64,000 nucleotides of DNA, taken from NCBI GenBank assembly GCA_963989385.1, contig OZ022501.1, positions 99,160,502 through 99,224,501 of the forward strand, in the 5' to 3' direction. A program made the translations under genes and the position numbers. Below are positions 1 through 10,149 of the stretch, piece after piece (position 1 is the stretch's first letter; each line of letters starts with the position of its first letter). The notes under the pieces were generated by a model. It did no database searches and had not been told where the DNA came from. It saw nothing but the letters and a program-made list of their open reading frames with translations. The stretch comes from Ctena decussata. Taxonomy: Eukaryota > Mollusca > Bivalvia > Lucinida > Lucinidae.

Positions 1-960
1 CCGTCATCGGTATTTGAAACGGATTCGAAGAAAGTCAGTGGCTTCGGCGAAGTTTTATTTTTCATAGTTTCAATTGTTGAAATAATGTGAAATATACGCA
101 GACGAGAACAAATCGCGCCATAGCAAAACACGTCTAACTGCAGGCCCAAACCAGTAAAATATTGGTTCTATAGTAGGTCCTGTCCTTTGCAAAGAAAATG
201 CGTATTTTCCCAAGAAATATTATACTTTTATATGCAGCTAATTTTAAAATCATACAGATAGTTTTAAGAATTTCAAAGAAGTACCGCATTTGTACATAAT
301 CACGGCTCCGATCGCAACATCTTATTAAAGAAAACGTCCTCGCAGTTTGAAAATATCGCTGTTAACGCTTGAGATCTTAAAAGATTCTTATTACGTAAGT
401 TGCGCGGATATAAAATATTGTGATCGTTCTTTTGCAGTCTGATTACAGCATTTGTCTGAAGACTTTTTGCAATGTGTTTAAGCATAACAGCACGTGATTT
501 CTTTTAATCGCGTCCTCTCTCATGATAGTTGAAAGTATAAAGGTCTGTCGGCGACTTCAAACACACAAAAGTTGTTTCATATGTTGTGAAGTGTTTAGGT
601 TTACTTTTTTTTACCAATGTTACGTTTTGACATGGACTAGATCTATTATAAAATTGATAGCTTAATTAAACAGCATTCCCTTTGTTTCTTGTGTGCGCGA
701 ACATTTATTAAAAGTGAAATTGTGTTCAGACATTCGGTGTCCGCATGGTAATTGAATATTCATAATGGTTGTTTTTATTGCGGTACTTAGTTAAATCTAA
801 AAAAGTGCTCAGCCTTGTCACAGAAGCACACCGACGCGTGCTTAAATGAAATTTGGACACCAGGCATAAAATAAATGCATATATAGGTATTGCAAACAAT
901 ATTCACAGATGTATGTAATTGCGACAATCATATCTCCTAAGGTACTGGGTTTTATATCCT
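1..960. other. AT-rich stretch, nothing recognised
   Basis: No exon, RNA gene or repeat that I can support. Open frames here are short and show no protein-like composition or splice-bounded structure. Confidence 0.4.
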
Positions 961-979
961 TGCCATTTTTATCACCCAA

Positions 980-1047
980 TGACGTCATCCGGTAACTGGG
1001 AAAATCCCAAGCAAACATGGCGGTCTTCGTAAACATTCTCACAGCTA
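980..1047 (+). promoter_or_regulatory. Possible promoter and first coding exon (weak)
   Basis: A perfect CRE (TGACGTCA, 980-987) is followed by CCGG (989-992) and by a start codon in a YY1-like context (AAACATGGCGGTC, ATG at 1017). The short frame reads MAVFVNILTA and meets a plausible splice donor (CTA/GTAAGC) after 1047. CRE plus a YY1-type ATG is a common arrangement at animal housekeeping promoters. No downstream exon was found, so this is only a candidate. Confidence 0.22.
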
Positions 1048-1291
1048 GTAAGCTACGAAGGAAAAATCGCCAGTAAATATTAAATAAGACACATTGGGAA
1101 GGTCAGAAGAAGAAAAAGGCTGTTATTTATCAAAAAGAAAACATAATATATTGATTAATGCACAGTTTACAATGTGCCAAAATGATTTTATCGGCATCTG
1201 AAATACCCACACTGAGGAAGACTTACAGGTGCTGGACCTAAATTAGAAACTTTGTTTCTGAAATAATTTCGGTCCGGAGCTGGACTATCCT

Positions 1292-1472
1292 TAGAACCAC
1301 CTCGACGAGGCGGTTCTATGGCAAGCCATAACATTATTTTTGAAATAATACTGTAAAAACATGTGGATACTTATTAGAATCGCCTCGACGAGGCAGTTCT
1401 ATAGTTACCCACAGCATTATTTTAAAGCATGTTGTAGATATTTGTTAGAATTGCCTCGAAAAGGCAGTTCTA
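1292..1472. repeat. Three spaced copies of a 27-bp hairpin
   Basis: Near-perfect inverted repeats of the form TAGAAYYGCCTCG...GGCAGTTCTA lie at 1292-1318, 1375-1401 and 1446-1472 (spacing 83 and 71 bp). Intervening segments share AT-rich words around 'ggatacttattagaa'. Loop and stem substitutions differ between copies. Possibly termini of a degenerate tandem MITE. Confidence 0.7.
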
Positions 1473-1714
1473 ATGAATATCCACAACATACGTTTTTCAT
1501 GGAGAAATAAAAATAATTCCAAATTATCACAAAATACTCCTCTTATATGTTCCTCTGTAATAAGATGCATCTCGTAACACAAATCAAATAACTATGGTTT
1601 GTGTAAAAAGAAGAAAATAATCCTCATTCAAAGGAAAATCAAAGTGACCAGCCATGTTTGAGCTGCAAAAACTGAATGAATGGGAATGTGCAAAGTCATC
1701 TGAACACAAATCAT

Positions 1715-1839
1715 AAATGACAGCATGACACTCACTCTAGAAGCAGTATTCTAATTATGCTCCGCCTCTCCAAGCTAAATGACAGCCTGGCAAAAACTTT
1801 AAAAGCAGTATTCTAATTAAGCCCCTCCTCTCCAAGCTA
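1715..1839. repeat. Two direct copies of a 62-bp unit
   Basis: AAATGACAGC begins each unit, and both contain 'agcagtattctaatta' and 'cctctccaagcta'. The units abut at 1776/1777. No coding content. Confidence 0.7.
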
Positions 1840-2049
1840 TTTTGGGACTGTCATGATATTGCATAATGTTTTGACGTTACATCATTACTATAATCAAAGT
1901 ACATTTTGGGATTTTTTTGATTTATCATTATTTTTTTCTTTATTTTTATTTTTTTAAACACAAAATATCTCTCAAAAAAGATTATCTGAAAGATGTTGGA
2001 AAACAGGGCAGACCAGGATCAGTTTATTATCTGGGACAAACACTAAGCC

Positions 2050-2152
2050 GGTTAGGGGCTATGAAGAGAAATCTTCGCAATTAAGAACCTTCCGCTCGCT
2101 ACGCTCGCTTCAGGTTCTTAATTGCGAAGATTTCTCTTCATAGCCTCTAACC
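2050..2152. repeat. Foldback element, 41-bp arms
   Basis: Positions 2050-2090 and 2112-2152 are inverted copies with one mismatch, starting GGTTAGGGGCTATGAAG. The ~21-bp spacer is itself a repeat of CGCTCGCT/ACGCTCGCT words. Transcribed RNA would form a long hairpin. Of the same general type as the elements at 27848, 45493 and 55922. Confidence 0.85.
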
Positions 2153-2215
2153 TATACATAGACATGAAAACTTCATGTATCTGATATACAGTACAGTAGA
2201 CACATCAATGGAAAA

Positions 2216-2280
2216 AACAACATTGTTTCAAAGTTGATTCAACGCCAAGGCGTTGAATCAACGTTAGAACAATGTTGTTT
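2216..2280. repeat. Hairpin of the GTTGATTCAACG family
   Basis: Inverted arms of about 31 bp (AACAACATTGTT...AACAATGTTGTT) centred on CGCCAAGGCG. The GTTGATTCAACG word recurs at 20083, 20960, 45640, 52250 and 52611. Confidence 0.7.
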
Positions 2281-2400
2281 CAAAGATTCTTGCCGCTGCA
2301 ATGTTCGTATCATTGACAGAGAAAAATGGAGATAAAAAGATAAATCTTTGTCATTTAAAATATCTTTTACCAAAATTACAATTAACGTAACAACATATGT

Positions 2401-2514
2401 CTAAGGTATGGTGAAGAACTTGGTGGCGCGTTTGCCGCAGAATTTGGCGTCTTCAGTACTTATCTGATCCTTGGTTACAGAGGTCGCTACGTCCATCATC
2501 TGCAGAAACTTCAG
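2401..2514 (-). CDS. Terminal exon of the His-rich secreted protein
   Basis: Acceptor TTTTTTCAG precedes 2514. The exon is 38 codons including TAG at 2401-2403. It encodes LKFLQMMDVATSVTKDQIST followed by a segment with one Cys (KFCGKRA) and the carboxy end TKFFTIP. The Cys and the pattern C-G-x-x-x-T near the end are reminiscent of the last Cys of BRICHOS domains. Confidence 0.6.
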   Translation of the reverse strand: MKFLQMMDVATSVTKDQISTEDAKFCGKRATKFFTIP

Positions 2515-5500
2515 CTGAAAAAATTACAATGGTCGTTCATGAATAAGTCGATATAGTTGCTCCTTACAGAATTTCGATAAAACTTATTTGAGCCGGGACA
2601 CGAGAAAACCAACAATGTGGTTGTGTGCCCAGCGCGGACTCAGATCAGCCTGGGCATCCGCCCAGTCTGATCAGAATCTTCACTGTCCGCATGAAGGTAG
2701 CTTAGTCGCTTAGCTACCCTTTAAGTGCTTAGCGAAGATTCTGATCAGACTGGGCGGATGCCCAGGCTGATCTGAGTCTGCGCTGGGCGCACAACCACAT
2801 TATTGGTTTTCTCGCGTCGCGGCTCATTGAAAGTATTCAATAAAACGACCGTGCCCTAGTTCTTGTCATAAAACACTGTAAACGTCCACTTATGTATCTA
2901 AAAGTATCTGAATGCTGTCCTCATTCGAAAATAACTGAAGTCATTTCCTACATGCCTAGCACACAAAAATTTATTGAAACAAAATTCGTGTTAGTAAGTT
3001 CAGCATCATGACGTCATTTCCCAGCAGGCACATGACGTTGAAATGACGTCGTACTGACGTCGATGCGACGCAAAGACGTCGCATCGACGTCAACACGTCG
3101 TCATTTTGACGTCATGTGCCCGCTGGGTTGCTGCAAGCCAAGAAGAAACAGAACAGTGAAACAATACTCTATCAAGTTAGAGTCAACATAACTGCGTCCT
3201 ATCCTGCACACAAAGAGGACAAAAAATGTAGATAGAATACTCTGTCAAGTTACATCCAACTTCATGCCGTCTTTTCTGCACGACAAAAGATAAAACAAGA
3301 GCTGTCACTAGACAGCATAGCTCGCCTGAACTGGTGATTGCCGATCAAGTTTTAAGATTGTGATCTTGACCTCAACACTAAATTAGGAAAGTGATGCTGC
3401 TACCATGTAAAACTCTGGAGCATTATCTGTCATTAGTATGGGTATAACTTTCCATCTAGGAAGTATGAGAGAGGTGGTGTTGGTATCATGTAAAACTCTA
3501 GATCAGCAGCTAACGGAATTCTAAGTGTCAACTGAATCCATCCACATTAAAAAAACATTGTGCCTTTAGGGAGCTTTCACCAAAAATTTTAACAAAACAT
3601 TTATAAGTCTATGACCTTGACCTCAGTCATAAAGGGGGTTGGAGTGGTACTGCATAAAAATTTAGACCATTACCTAACAGCCATGGAAGTATAAAGAAAA
3701 TCTATCAAGGAGTAAGGAGATTTAACCAGGTACACTCAAATTTCAATATAAAATTTCTAAGTGACCTGTAGGTCATGTTCAGGGATGGGGATGGTGCTGA
3801 ACAAAATTTTGGACCAATATCTATCATCATACTAAATCTAATTTTAATCGATCGAAGGGTTGAGAAACTATGAGTTCTTATAAACTTTAATGTAAAACTT
3901 AAACATAAAATTTCTAAGTCCGTGACCTCGACCTATTGGTCATGACCAGGGGTTAGATGATGCTGAATAAAATTTTGAACCAATATCTATCACCATGTCA
4001 AACATAATTCAAAACAGTTGAAGGGTTTAGGAACTATGATATCTTAAAACCTTTAACGCAAAACTTTAACATAAAAAATTCTAACCCCGTGACCTTGACC
4101 TTCAGGTCATGACCAGGAGTGGGGATGGTGCAGAAAAAAAAATTGGACCACTATCTATCATCATACTAGAAATAATTTAAATCGATCAAAGGCTATAGAA
4201 ACTATGAGATCTTTAAAACTTAAACGTAGAACTTAAACATTTTTTCTAACGCCACCGCCGCCGTTAACGCCGACGCCGGGGGTAGTACAATCGCCATTCC
4301 TGAACTTCGTTCAGGTGAGCTAAAAGTTTAGTTCCACATCATGACGCAATTTGCTGCAGGTCAAACAGACACAAAACGTTATTGTGTCCTGTCCTGCACG
4401 CCAAAAACAAAACACAAAAGGTCTTTTTCTGCACACCAAACAGACAATACTCTTTCAATGTTGGTTTAACGCCATTTCGGCTTTTTTCTGCATGCCAAGC
4501 AGACACAAAACTTTGAAATAATGCTTTGTCAGCGTTTCATCCAGCTACAGTAAGTAACGTTAGGTCGTCTTTATTTACAAGTACATATATATGATACATA
4601 TCACTAAAATGGTTCTACGATAAACAGAATCTTGAACTCGTGATAAATTCATATAAAATTTATAGCACTCGCCAAATGCCCGTTTAAAAAAGTAGATGTC
4701 AATGACCGTTTGTCTTATTTCTGGGACTGCTTATATACTCTTTTATCCGAGCATGCAATTCAGCGGCAAGTAAATGCCAGGACTGACTGACGGCGAAACC
4801 TGGCGACGACTACATGTAACGGACGATCGATCATTTATTTATTTATGTTGTAATTTTTGTTTTTGTTTTACTTCATAATACTGCAGTATTGGTGACGGCA
4901 GAATGATAACGTCATGCAGACACGATGACCATAGCATGTTCTCGCCTCAGTAACACCAATTTTAACACTTTTAAAAAATGCTAAAAATGTAAATAATTGA
5001 ATTTGCTGACAACGATGGTCTAGCTGAAGAAGACGGCTCATAAAAACCTCATCTTGATCTACACTGTTTGATTTTGGTTGGTTGGTTGTTTTTGGTTTAA
5101 CGGCCCTTTGAGACAGTATTTCAGTCTATATCGGGCTGTCTTCCAGAGAGAGGAAGAAAGAAAAGAGAAATGACAGACGAGAGAAACATGTCCATGCAAC
5201 TCCCGCCCGCAGCTAATGCAAGCACAGTGGACTTTTACCCTACTATTTTACAAATTAGTAGGACACCCCGGCACTGAAGGTTACCCAGCACCATCGCCCG
5301 ACCACGACCATCCGTACACTGTTTTACCTCCAGTATGAAATCCTATGTATAATAATGATAGCTTGGATGAAACATGTTTGAAATTTTGCAGATGCAAATT
5401 TTGTGTCTGCTGCTTTGGCGCTTAAAGGGTTATTTACAAAGTGTCAGCTTACCTCTAGTGTTCTGATGCCCGTGTCGGTGTGGACAGCTTTGGCCTCATC

Positions 5501-8500
5501 TAGAGTCAGTGTGGCGACATAACAAGTAGGGCCAGAGTGGATATAGAAGTGTTGCTATGAAAAAAAAATGATGGTCAAATGTATGAACATACACTATCAG
5601 GGGAAGCAACTGTGCGATTGTAATTTTTTCCTTCCGTCTCCTAGAGCAAATTCTTTCTTTAAGAGTTGATACCTGTCTGGAAGGGTGGTTTAAACATATT
5701 TTATTCGCTTCTTCAGTTACATTTTACACATAAATAGTTCAAGTAGTCTTTCCCCAAATATTTTTCCATTGACTTAAGTGCATTTGCAAGTATGCAAGAA
5801 ATTGAAGTCGGAGACTTGTGTTCATGTGTTCATAATAATGCAAATACAAAGATGAAAAGAAAAAAAAAGTGAGGCCTGAGGTTGGGTTTGTAAAAGTTGA
5901 TTTCTAAAGATTATCTGCAACAGAAAAGTAGAAAAGACATAGGATTTTTTGTGTTCTCACATAATTATCTTTGAGAAATGAGGAATATATAAAAACTGGT
6001 TTATAATGCAATACAGAGAGTACAAGTGTACGTCAGCTTAAAACCGTTTTGTGTTTTGGATATACTTCTGAACTGCTTCAAACCAAATTATTTATCTCTA
6101 GCGGCATTGAAGTATCACCGAATAGGAGCAGATTGAAAGAAAACTGCCAGTGTTGTGATATAATCTGTGTAAGTGCAAGTCTTTGTTGGTGGCAGATAGG
6201 ACATTGCAAGAGAAAATGTTCTGCATTCTCGAGTTCGCCGCAACGACAGAGCAGTGAGTCGTTTAGGCGCCGAAGAAAGATGTCATAATTCAGAGAACTA
6301 CATTTCGTTCTGAGGCGAGTATGCACTATCTGTCTGGAAGGGTTTTGTCATCCGGGGAAGCAAAAGGGAGATAATCTTTGTGATTTCCTGTCTGTAAATG
6401 GGTAACAAAAAGTTAAGACACAAACGTAGAAGATATCCAATTTACACGCTTCATGTCAATAGTCATTATGAACTCTATTGCCTATAATTTGTTTAACTGG
6501 TCCCCTGTTGTTGTCAGACAGGTACAACAGGTACGATACAAAATTCACTAAATTGTTTGAACAGAAAAAGCATGGGAAACAAGGAATGCGTCCGGTGACG
6601 TCATAACAATGGTGTCGTCCTTTTCTTGCCAAAGGCTGTTTAATGGAAATAAAAATAGAAGAAGCGTCATAGCCTTTTGTAACAAACTAAATATATTTTA
6701 TTTGAAACTTGAATTCCTTCCGTATTAAATATCCTTTCCACGGGTTTCTATATCCGTTGGCGAGCAGGAACAGATTGTACAGATTGCTAGCTGTATAGCC
6801 GTGGAGTAGCGTAGTATTTTTTGAACGCTTTCATTCAGGAAACAACAAAGATGCACCCAGCAGGCACATGACGTCAAAATGACGTCGCACTGACGTCGAT
6901 GCGACGTCATTACGTCGCATCGACGTCAGTACGACGTCATTTCAACGCCATGTGCCTGCTGGGCAATAATACCAAGTCGATTCTTACCGTAAGAGGCTGG
7001 TAATTAAAAAAGAAACTGTCTTTTTCTGACGGCTCTCTTGTTGGATGACTTCCTGGAGGGTGAGTGCCGTGAGAATGATGGTGGCCTCTGGTCACGTGAC
7101 CTGTTGGGTGAGGACGATGGCTATGAGGATGCCTTGTGGTTGAGGCTGCCTGAATGAAAATGGAAAAAGTGACATCCTATGTAGTATTATTCTTACCGTT
7201 TGTGGCTGGTAATTAAATCCAAACTGTTCTTTTTCTGACGGTTCCCTTGTAGGATGAGTGCCATGAGAATTGTGGTGTCCTCCGGTCACGTGACCTGTCG
7301 GGTGAGGGCGATGGCTGTGAGGACGCCTAGTAGTGGATGCTGCCTACAACAATGCAGACAATATGACATTTTTACTATTTAACCCACATCTGCCCAGTTG
7401 CGTAGTCTACCCTTATCAATTTGCAAATTAAGAGTGTCTGGTTCAGTTTAATTTTTACGTTTTTTTACTATCCTTTGGAAAAGGCTTGTTTGCCTTATGC
7501 AGATAGTGTAGACCGTGGTCAGACGCCGCGTATTGCGGCGTTTAACCCGGTTTTGCACTGCAGTTTGCCTTTGTCCCGTTTATTGGACGCAAGGCATTGA
7601 TGTGTTATTATAATATACTTGTCTGAACTGTATTCTTTTTTTTTTGAATCCGCAACAGGGTTACGTCCGAGTACTTGCTTCAGATACGACTTTCCTTAAG
7701 TATATTATCAACACATGACCTAGTCGAATAAAATCAGCCATAAAGACGTTTCAAGAATATTTCTAGACTTATTGTATGATGGTAAGTAACCACATAACAG
7801 AATATAGTCCTAGACAAAGCGCAGTGATTTCTCTTGGTAACTGATAAATTAAATATGGATGACGATTTCTAAAAGTAGCATTTTTGACGGTGCTATTCTG
7901 TATTCGAATGATATATACATATATAAAGAGTGGTTAAAACTGTATTTCTGTGTTGACCATTTGCTAAGCTTTGACGCACGGATTTGATTAATTGCATTTA
8001 TCCACAGCAATAGAAAACGTTCGTTTTGAATTATGCAACAGTTCAGTGATTCGAAGAGCATGAGTCTAACTGTTGACATCATTGGCAATTAATGACGGGT
8101 TTATGACATTTTGATGACTTTTCTTCAGGCTAGACGGCGTACCTTTTCTTTTTCAAAATAAAAACGTAAAGAAAACGTTCATTTATCTGTGTTACACTGA
8201 AGAATACTGGCACGGCTCAATGCACGCGCAGTCTTTATGGTTGTGAGAATTTGAAGAAATAGAATACTTTTTCAGCATTTTCGGGGAAAACATGTAGAAA
8301 GGAAGTAGTTCAGCTCTAGCAGTGAACGTTTGAATAAGAATTCACAGTTTGTCAGTTGTAACTAGAAATATCGCTCGCACTCTGCGCTCGCGATATGTGC
8401 TACTTTACGACTGACCTATCACTAAGCAATTCACCACTAGAACTGGTATTTTTCCTACGCAGCATATTATTCCTGGACATTTTAATAAATTTAGATAGAG

Positions 8501-9806
8501 AGAGGAGTGTTTTATCAGTACTGCCAGTATGGTAAGAGAATTACAAGAACGATATGGTGTTGTAATAGAGTCAGTTCTCGATATCTCAAAGTTGAAGTTC
8601 ATCCCAAACTACTTTTATCACAAAGTGAAGTTTCCGACTTCCGGAAAAATTACTTTGAGATACCAGTGGTTTTAGATATCCGGAGTTGAACTGCGAAGAA
8701 AAACAACGAAAGTGGCAAAATTATAATTGAGCTGCGACAATGTGGTTGTGCGCCCATCGCAGACTCAGATCAGCCTGGGATCCATCCAGTCTGATCAGAC
8801 TCTTCGCTAAGTGCTTAAGGGGTAGATAAGGGTCTAAGCTACCTCAGTGCGGACAGCGAAGACTCTGATCAGACTGGGCGGATGCCCATGCTGATCTGAG
8901 TCTGTGTCGGGCGCACAACCACCTTTTTCTTCGTGAAGCGGCAAATATTTTTTGATACTGGACTGTACTTTAAGATATCTATGTTTAAGACAACGAGCGT
9001 CAGCACTACTCTATAGTGAAACATTGGGTACGCACACTAAATGGCACCGCTATAAACCAGAAGTAACCCAATAACGTCTAGCGTCCCACAAGACAGGGCC
9101 TAAGCGGACAGATCGCGGCATCTGATTAGGATCTATAATTTTAACATACACTGTTCAGCAGTTTCTATACATAAGACTTCCGTTCAGTTCAGTTCAATTT
9201 TCCTATCGACGTTCCCCAAGTGGCTCAACGGTATGTAACCATAGTTGCACACACTTGGCGCCGTGTGTCCGTCCAATATACATATGACAAACATCAGACA
9301 CCAAAAATCGCTAAATAAACTCGTCCAATTTGTAAGGACAGAAAAGTGTTCTAGCCCTAAATGGATATGCATGTCCTGTCAATTTCACCTACAAGACTTT
9401 ATCCTAATTCTTTGTTAATAAGACGGGATATTTTCCTCCCAAAACAATCTCAAACATCTAGATCCGTCTTATAAGACGGATCTAGATATTTGGGATTGTT
9501 TTGGAAATAAGACGGATCTAGATGTTTGAGATTGTTTTGGGAGAGAAAATCCCATTGTATAAATGCCTTAAACAAGACTAATTTATATATTTGTGGTAAT
9601 TTTTTAAGAGAAAACCTCATTTTATAGCTGAATTACAAGACCGCTCATATTCGCGGTAGTTTTGGAAGGGTAAACTCCCTTCTTATAACCGAATAAACAC
9701 GGTCAGTGTATAAAATTTGTAAATTTTCATATCGTGTGAAACTTTAGCAGACCTGAGCTAGGCATATTCCAGCGAGAACGACAACCAAAACAACCAACAG
9801 TTTCAT
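2401..9806 (-). CDS. Split gene: secreted His-rich protein, BRICHOS-like C-end
   Basis: Five exons, all phase 0, can be joined on the minus strand: 9753-9806, 7197-7343, 6988-7149, 5453-5554 and 2401-2514, giving 192 residues. The order is an 18-residue signal peptide (MKLLVVLVVVLAGICLAQ), two homologous His-rich exons, an exon with SGPTCYVATL, and a terminal exon with KFCGKRATKFFTIP and a stop. The spacing of CYV and the late FCG resembles BRICHOS domains (CYV-like and terminal C-G motifs). That domain call is an inference and the usual Asp-containing segment was not located, so an exon may be missing or diverged. Introns hold transposon debris. Secretion is predicted from the leader. The His clusters suggest metal or pH-dependent binding, which is unproven. 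Splice sites are canonical except the first donor (CAG/GTCTGC), which is weak. Confidence 0.5.
2590..2825. mobile_element. 236-bp hairpin MITE (GAGCCGCGACACGAG type)
   Basis: GAGCCGGGACACGAGAAAAC at the left, GTTTTCTCGCGTCGCGGCTC at the right; flanks ATTT/ATTG. Lies in the last intron of the His-rich gene. Each arm contains its own hairpin, GACTCAGATCAGCCTGGGC against GCCCAGTCTGATCAGAATC. Confidence 0.92.
3020..3127. mobile_element. 108-bp CRE-rich palindromic MITE
   Basis: Ends CCCAGCAGGCACATGACG and CGTCATGTGCCCGCTGGG. The interior is almost wholly built from GACGTC and CGATGCGACG words arranged as a palindrome. Flanked by TT on both sides, consistent with a 2-bp target duplication. A second copy of identical length lies at 6856-6963. 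Confidence 0.8.
3294..4325. mobile_element. ~1-kb element with five TGACCT-rich internal repeats
   Basis: Starts ACAAGAGCTGTCACTAGAC and contains AGCTCGCCTGAAC at 3320-3332, whose inverse GTTCAGGTGAGCT lies at 4309-4321. Between them are about five degenerate units of ~155-170 bp, near 3350, 3606, 3760, 3916 and 4090, each centred on GTGACCTTGACCT...GGTCATGACC. The right end has a GCCGCCGACGCCG-like segment. No ORF, so it is non-autonomous. Confidence 0.6.
4326..5004. other. Intron/repeat DNA, no gene recognised
   Basis: Contains repeated words such as 'tctgcacaccaaacagacacaaaa' in several diverged copies (about 4345-4510), suggesting an old short tandem repeat. No coding signal. Confidence 0.35.
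5005..5430. repeat. TTAA-type MITE copy split by a SINE-like insertion
   Basis: The outer parts match the ~205-bp TTAA-flanked family seen intact at 24413 and 29657: ACGGCTCATAAAAACCTCATC and CTACACTGTTTG on the left, TTTTGCAGATGCAAATTTTG and GCGCTTAAAGGGTTA on the right. About 270 bp (5074-5335) of another repeat is inserted between. It shares a segment with 50130-50215 in inverse orientation (CCCGATATAGACTGAAATAC). Confidence 0.6.
5453..5554 (-). CDS. Cys-containing exon of the His-rich secreted protein
   Basis: Bounded by acceptor TTTTCATAG and donor GAG/GTAAGC on the minus strand. 102 bp, open only in phase 0 (the other two frames contain stops). Encodes QHFYIHSGPTCYVATLTLDE and then a 14-residue acidic-basic segment ending RTLE. 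Aromatic-rich FYIHSG...CYV is BRICHOS-like. Confidence 0.6.
6033..6345 (-). pseudogene. LINE C-terminal fragment
   Basis: The frame (6078-6326) encodes RLRTKCSSLN, then a C-x-C-G-E...H-x-L-L-x-C zinc-binding type motif (LCRCGELENAEHFLLQC). This matches the carboxy terminus of the LINE at 15674-19027 (LCVCGEVENTHHYLFDC). A one-base shift near 6075 moves the frame, after which AVQKYIQNTKRF reads in the next frame, again matching the LINE end. It is a 5'-truncated, frameshifted relic inside the intron between exons at 5554 and 6988. Confidence 0.8.
6346..6855. other. Intronic DNA, no feature recognised
   Basis: Lies between a LINE relic and a MITE inside the intron of the minus-strand His-rich gene. 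Nothing further recognised. Confidence 0.35.
6856..6963. mobile_element. 108-bp CRE-rich palindromic MITE
   Basis: Second full copy of the element at 3020: CCCAGCAGGCACATGACGTC at the left and its inverse at the right, flanked by CA on both sides. Contains at least one exact TGACGTCA and many GACGTC cores. It ends only 24 bp from the donor of the His-rich exon at 6988. Confidence 0.85.
6988..7149 (-). CDS. Duplicated His-rich exon, copy 2
   Basis: 162 bp, 54 codons, phase 0. Acceptor TTTCATTCAG, donor ACG/GTAAGA. Reads AASTTRHPHSHRPHPTGHVT, then RGHHHSHGTHPPGSHPTREP, then SEKDSFFFNYQPLT. It is a paralogue of the neighbouring exon 7197-7343 with a five-residue insertion (PPGSH). Twelve His in 54 residues. 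The aromatic end FFFNYQ reads directly into the Cys-bearing exon. Confidence 0.7.
7197..7343 (-). CDS. Duplicated His-rich exon, copy 1
   Basis: 147 bp, 49 codons, phase 0. Acceptor TTGTTGTAG, donor ACG/GTAAGA. Reads AASTTRRPHSHRPHPTGHVT, then GGHHNSHGTHPTREPSEKEQ, then FGFNYQPQT. The intron to the next exon is only 47 nt. Conservation of frame, splice sites and residues between the two copies argues for real coding function. Confidence 0.7.
7378..7605. repeat. Degenerate TTAA-type MITE (GACGCCGCG family)
   Basis: Shares AGACGCCGCGT-TGCGGCGTY, 'ctgcagtttgcc' and 'gtcccgtttt' with the better-preserved copy at 47057-47297. Begins TTTAACCCACATCTGCCCAG. In the intron upstream of the His-rich exons. 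Confidence 0.5.
7606..8728. other. Intronic DNA, mostly unrecognised
   Basis: Contains a small hairpin (8350-8397, ATATCGCTCGC...GCGCTCGCGATAT) and the phrase 'cagctctagcagtgaa' (8313) also found at 32590. No exon that keeps phase with the flanking His-rich gene was found. Confidence 0.35.
8729..8942. mobile_element. GAGCCGCGACACGAG-type hairpin MITE, eroded copy
   Basis: Keeps GTGGTTGTGCGCCCA, GACTCAGATCAGCCTGG and the inverse right half, but has lost part of each terminus. Confidence 0.85.
9425..9690. repeat. ATAAGACGGATCTAGAT repeat cluster
   Basis: Three copies of a ~45-bp word (AAGACGGATCTAGAT..TTGGGATTGTTTTGG), one inverted and two direct, followed by diverged 'ggtaaactcccttcttataaccgaataaa' tails. 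The same word recurs at 26140-26260 and 27028-27090. Confidence 0.7.
9753..9806 (-). CDS. Signal-peptide exon of the His-rich secreted protein
   Basis: ATG at 9804-9806 in context CAGAATGA, encoding MKLLVVLVVVLAGICLAQ: one Lys, a 13-residue Val/Leu core and a CLA/Q cleavage-type end. Coding continues only to VC-stop if unspliced, so a donor at CAG/GTCTGC (weak) is proposed. Phase 0 matches the downstream exons. The link to them is inferred from strand, phase and proximity. Confidence 0.5.
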
Positions 9807-10149
9807 TCTGTCTGTTTGCACTGACAATGAAGCACTGACTAAAACCTCAAAATCTGGAGGCACTAATGTCCGGTGAGTTTTATCTAAGTTTTCAAGTGCA
9901 TAATCGTGTAGACAATATCATCTACCTGACAGATAAGGGCATCAAAGCCGTCTTAGAATAACAAAACCACGTTTTGTTACGCCACAGTGTTACACGTGTA
10001 TTGTAACCTTTCAAAGGTGATTATCTGGGCAATATTACCAGTTCCATTTGAACCAATTTCCCTTCTCTGCCTGCTGAAGTATTTCATTTATTTATGCCCC
10101 ACGCCCCATATTCGGGTGAGGGAAATGGGGAGAGGGGCTGCATACTGTT

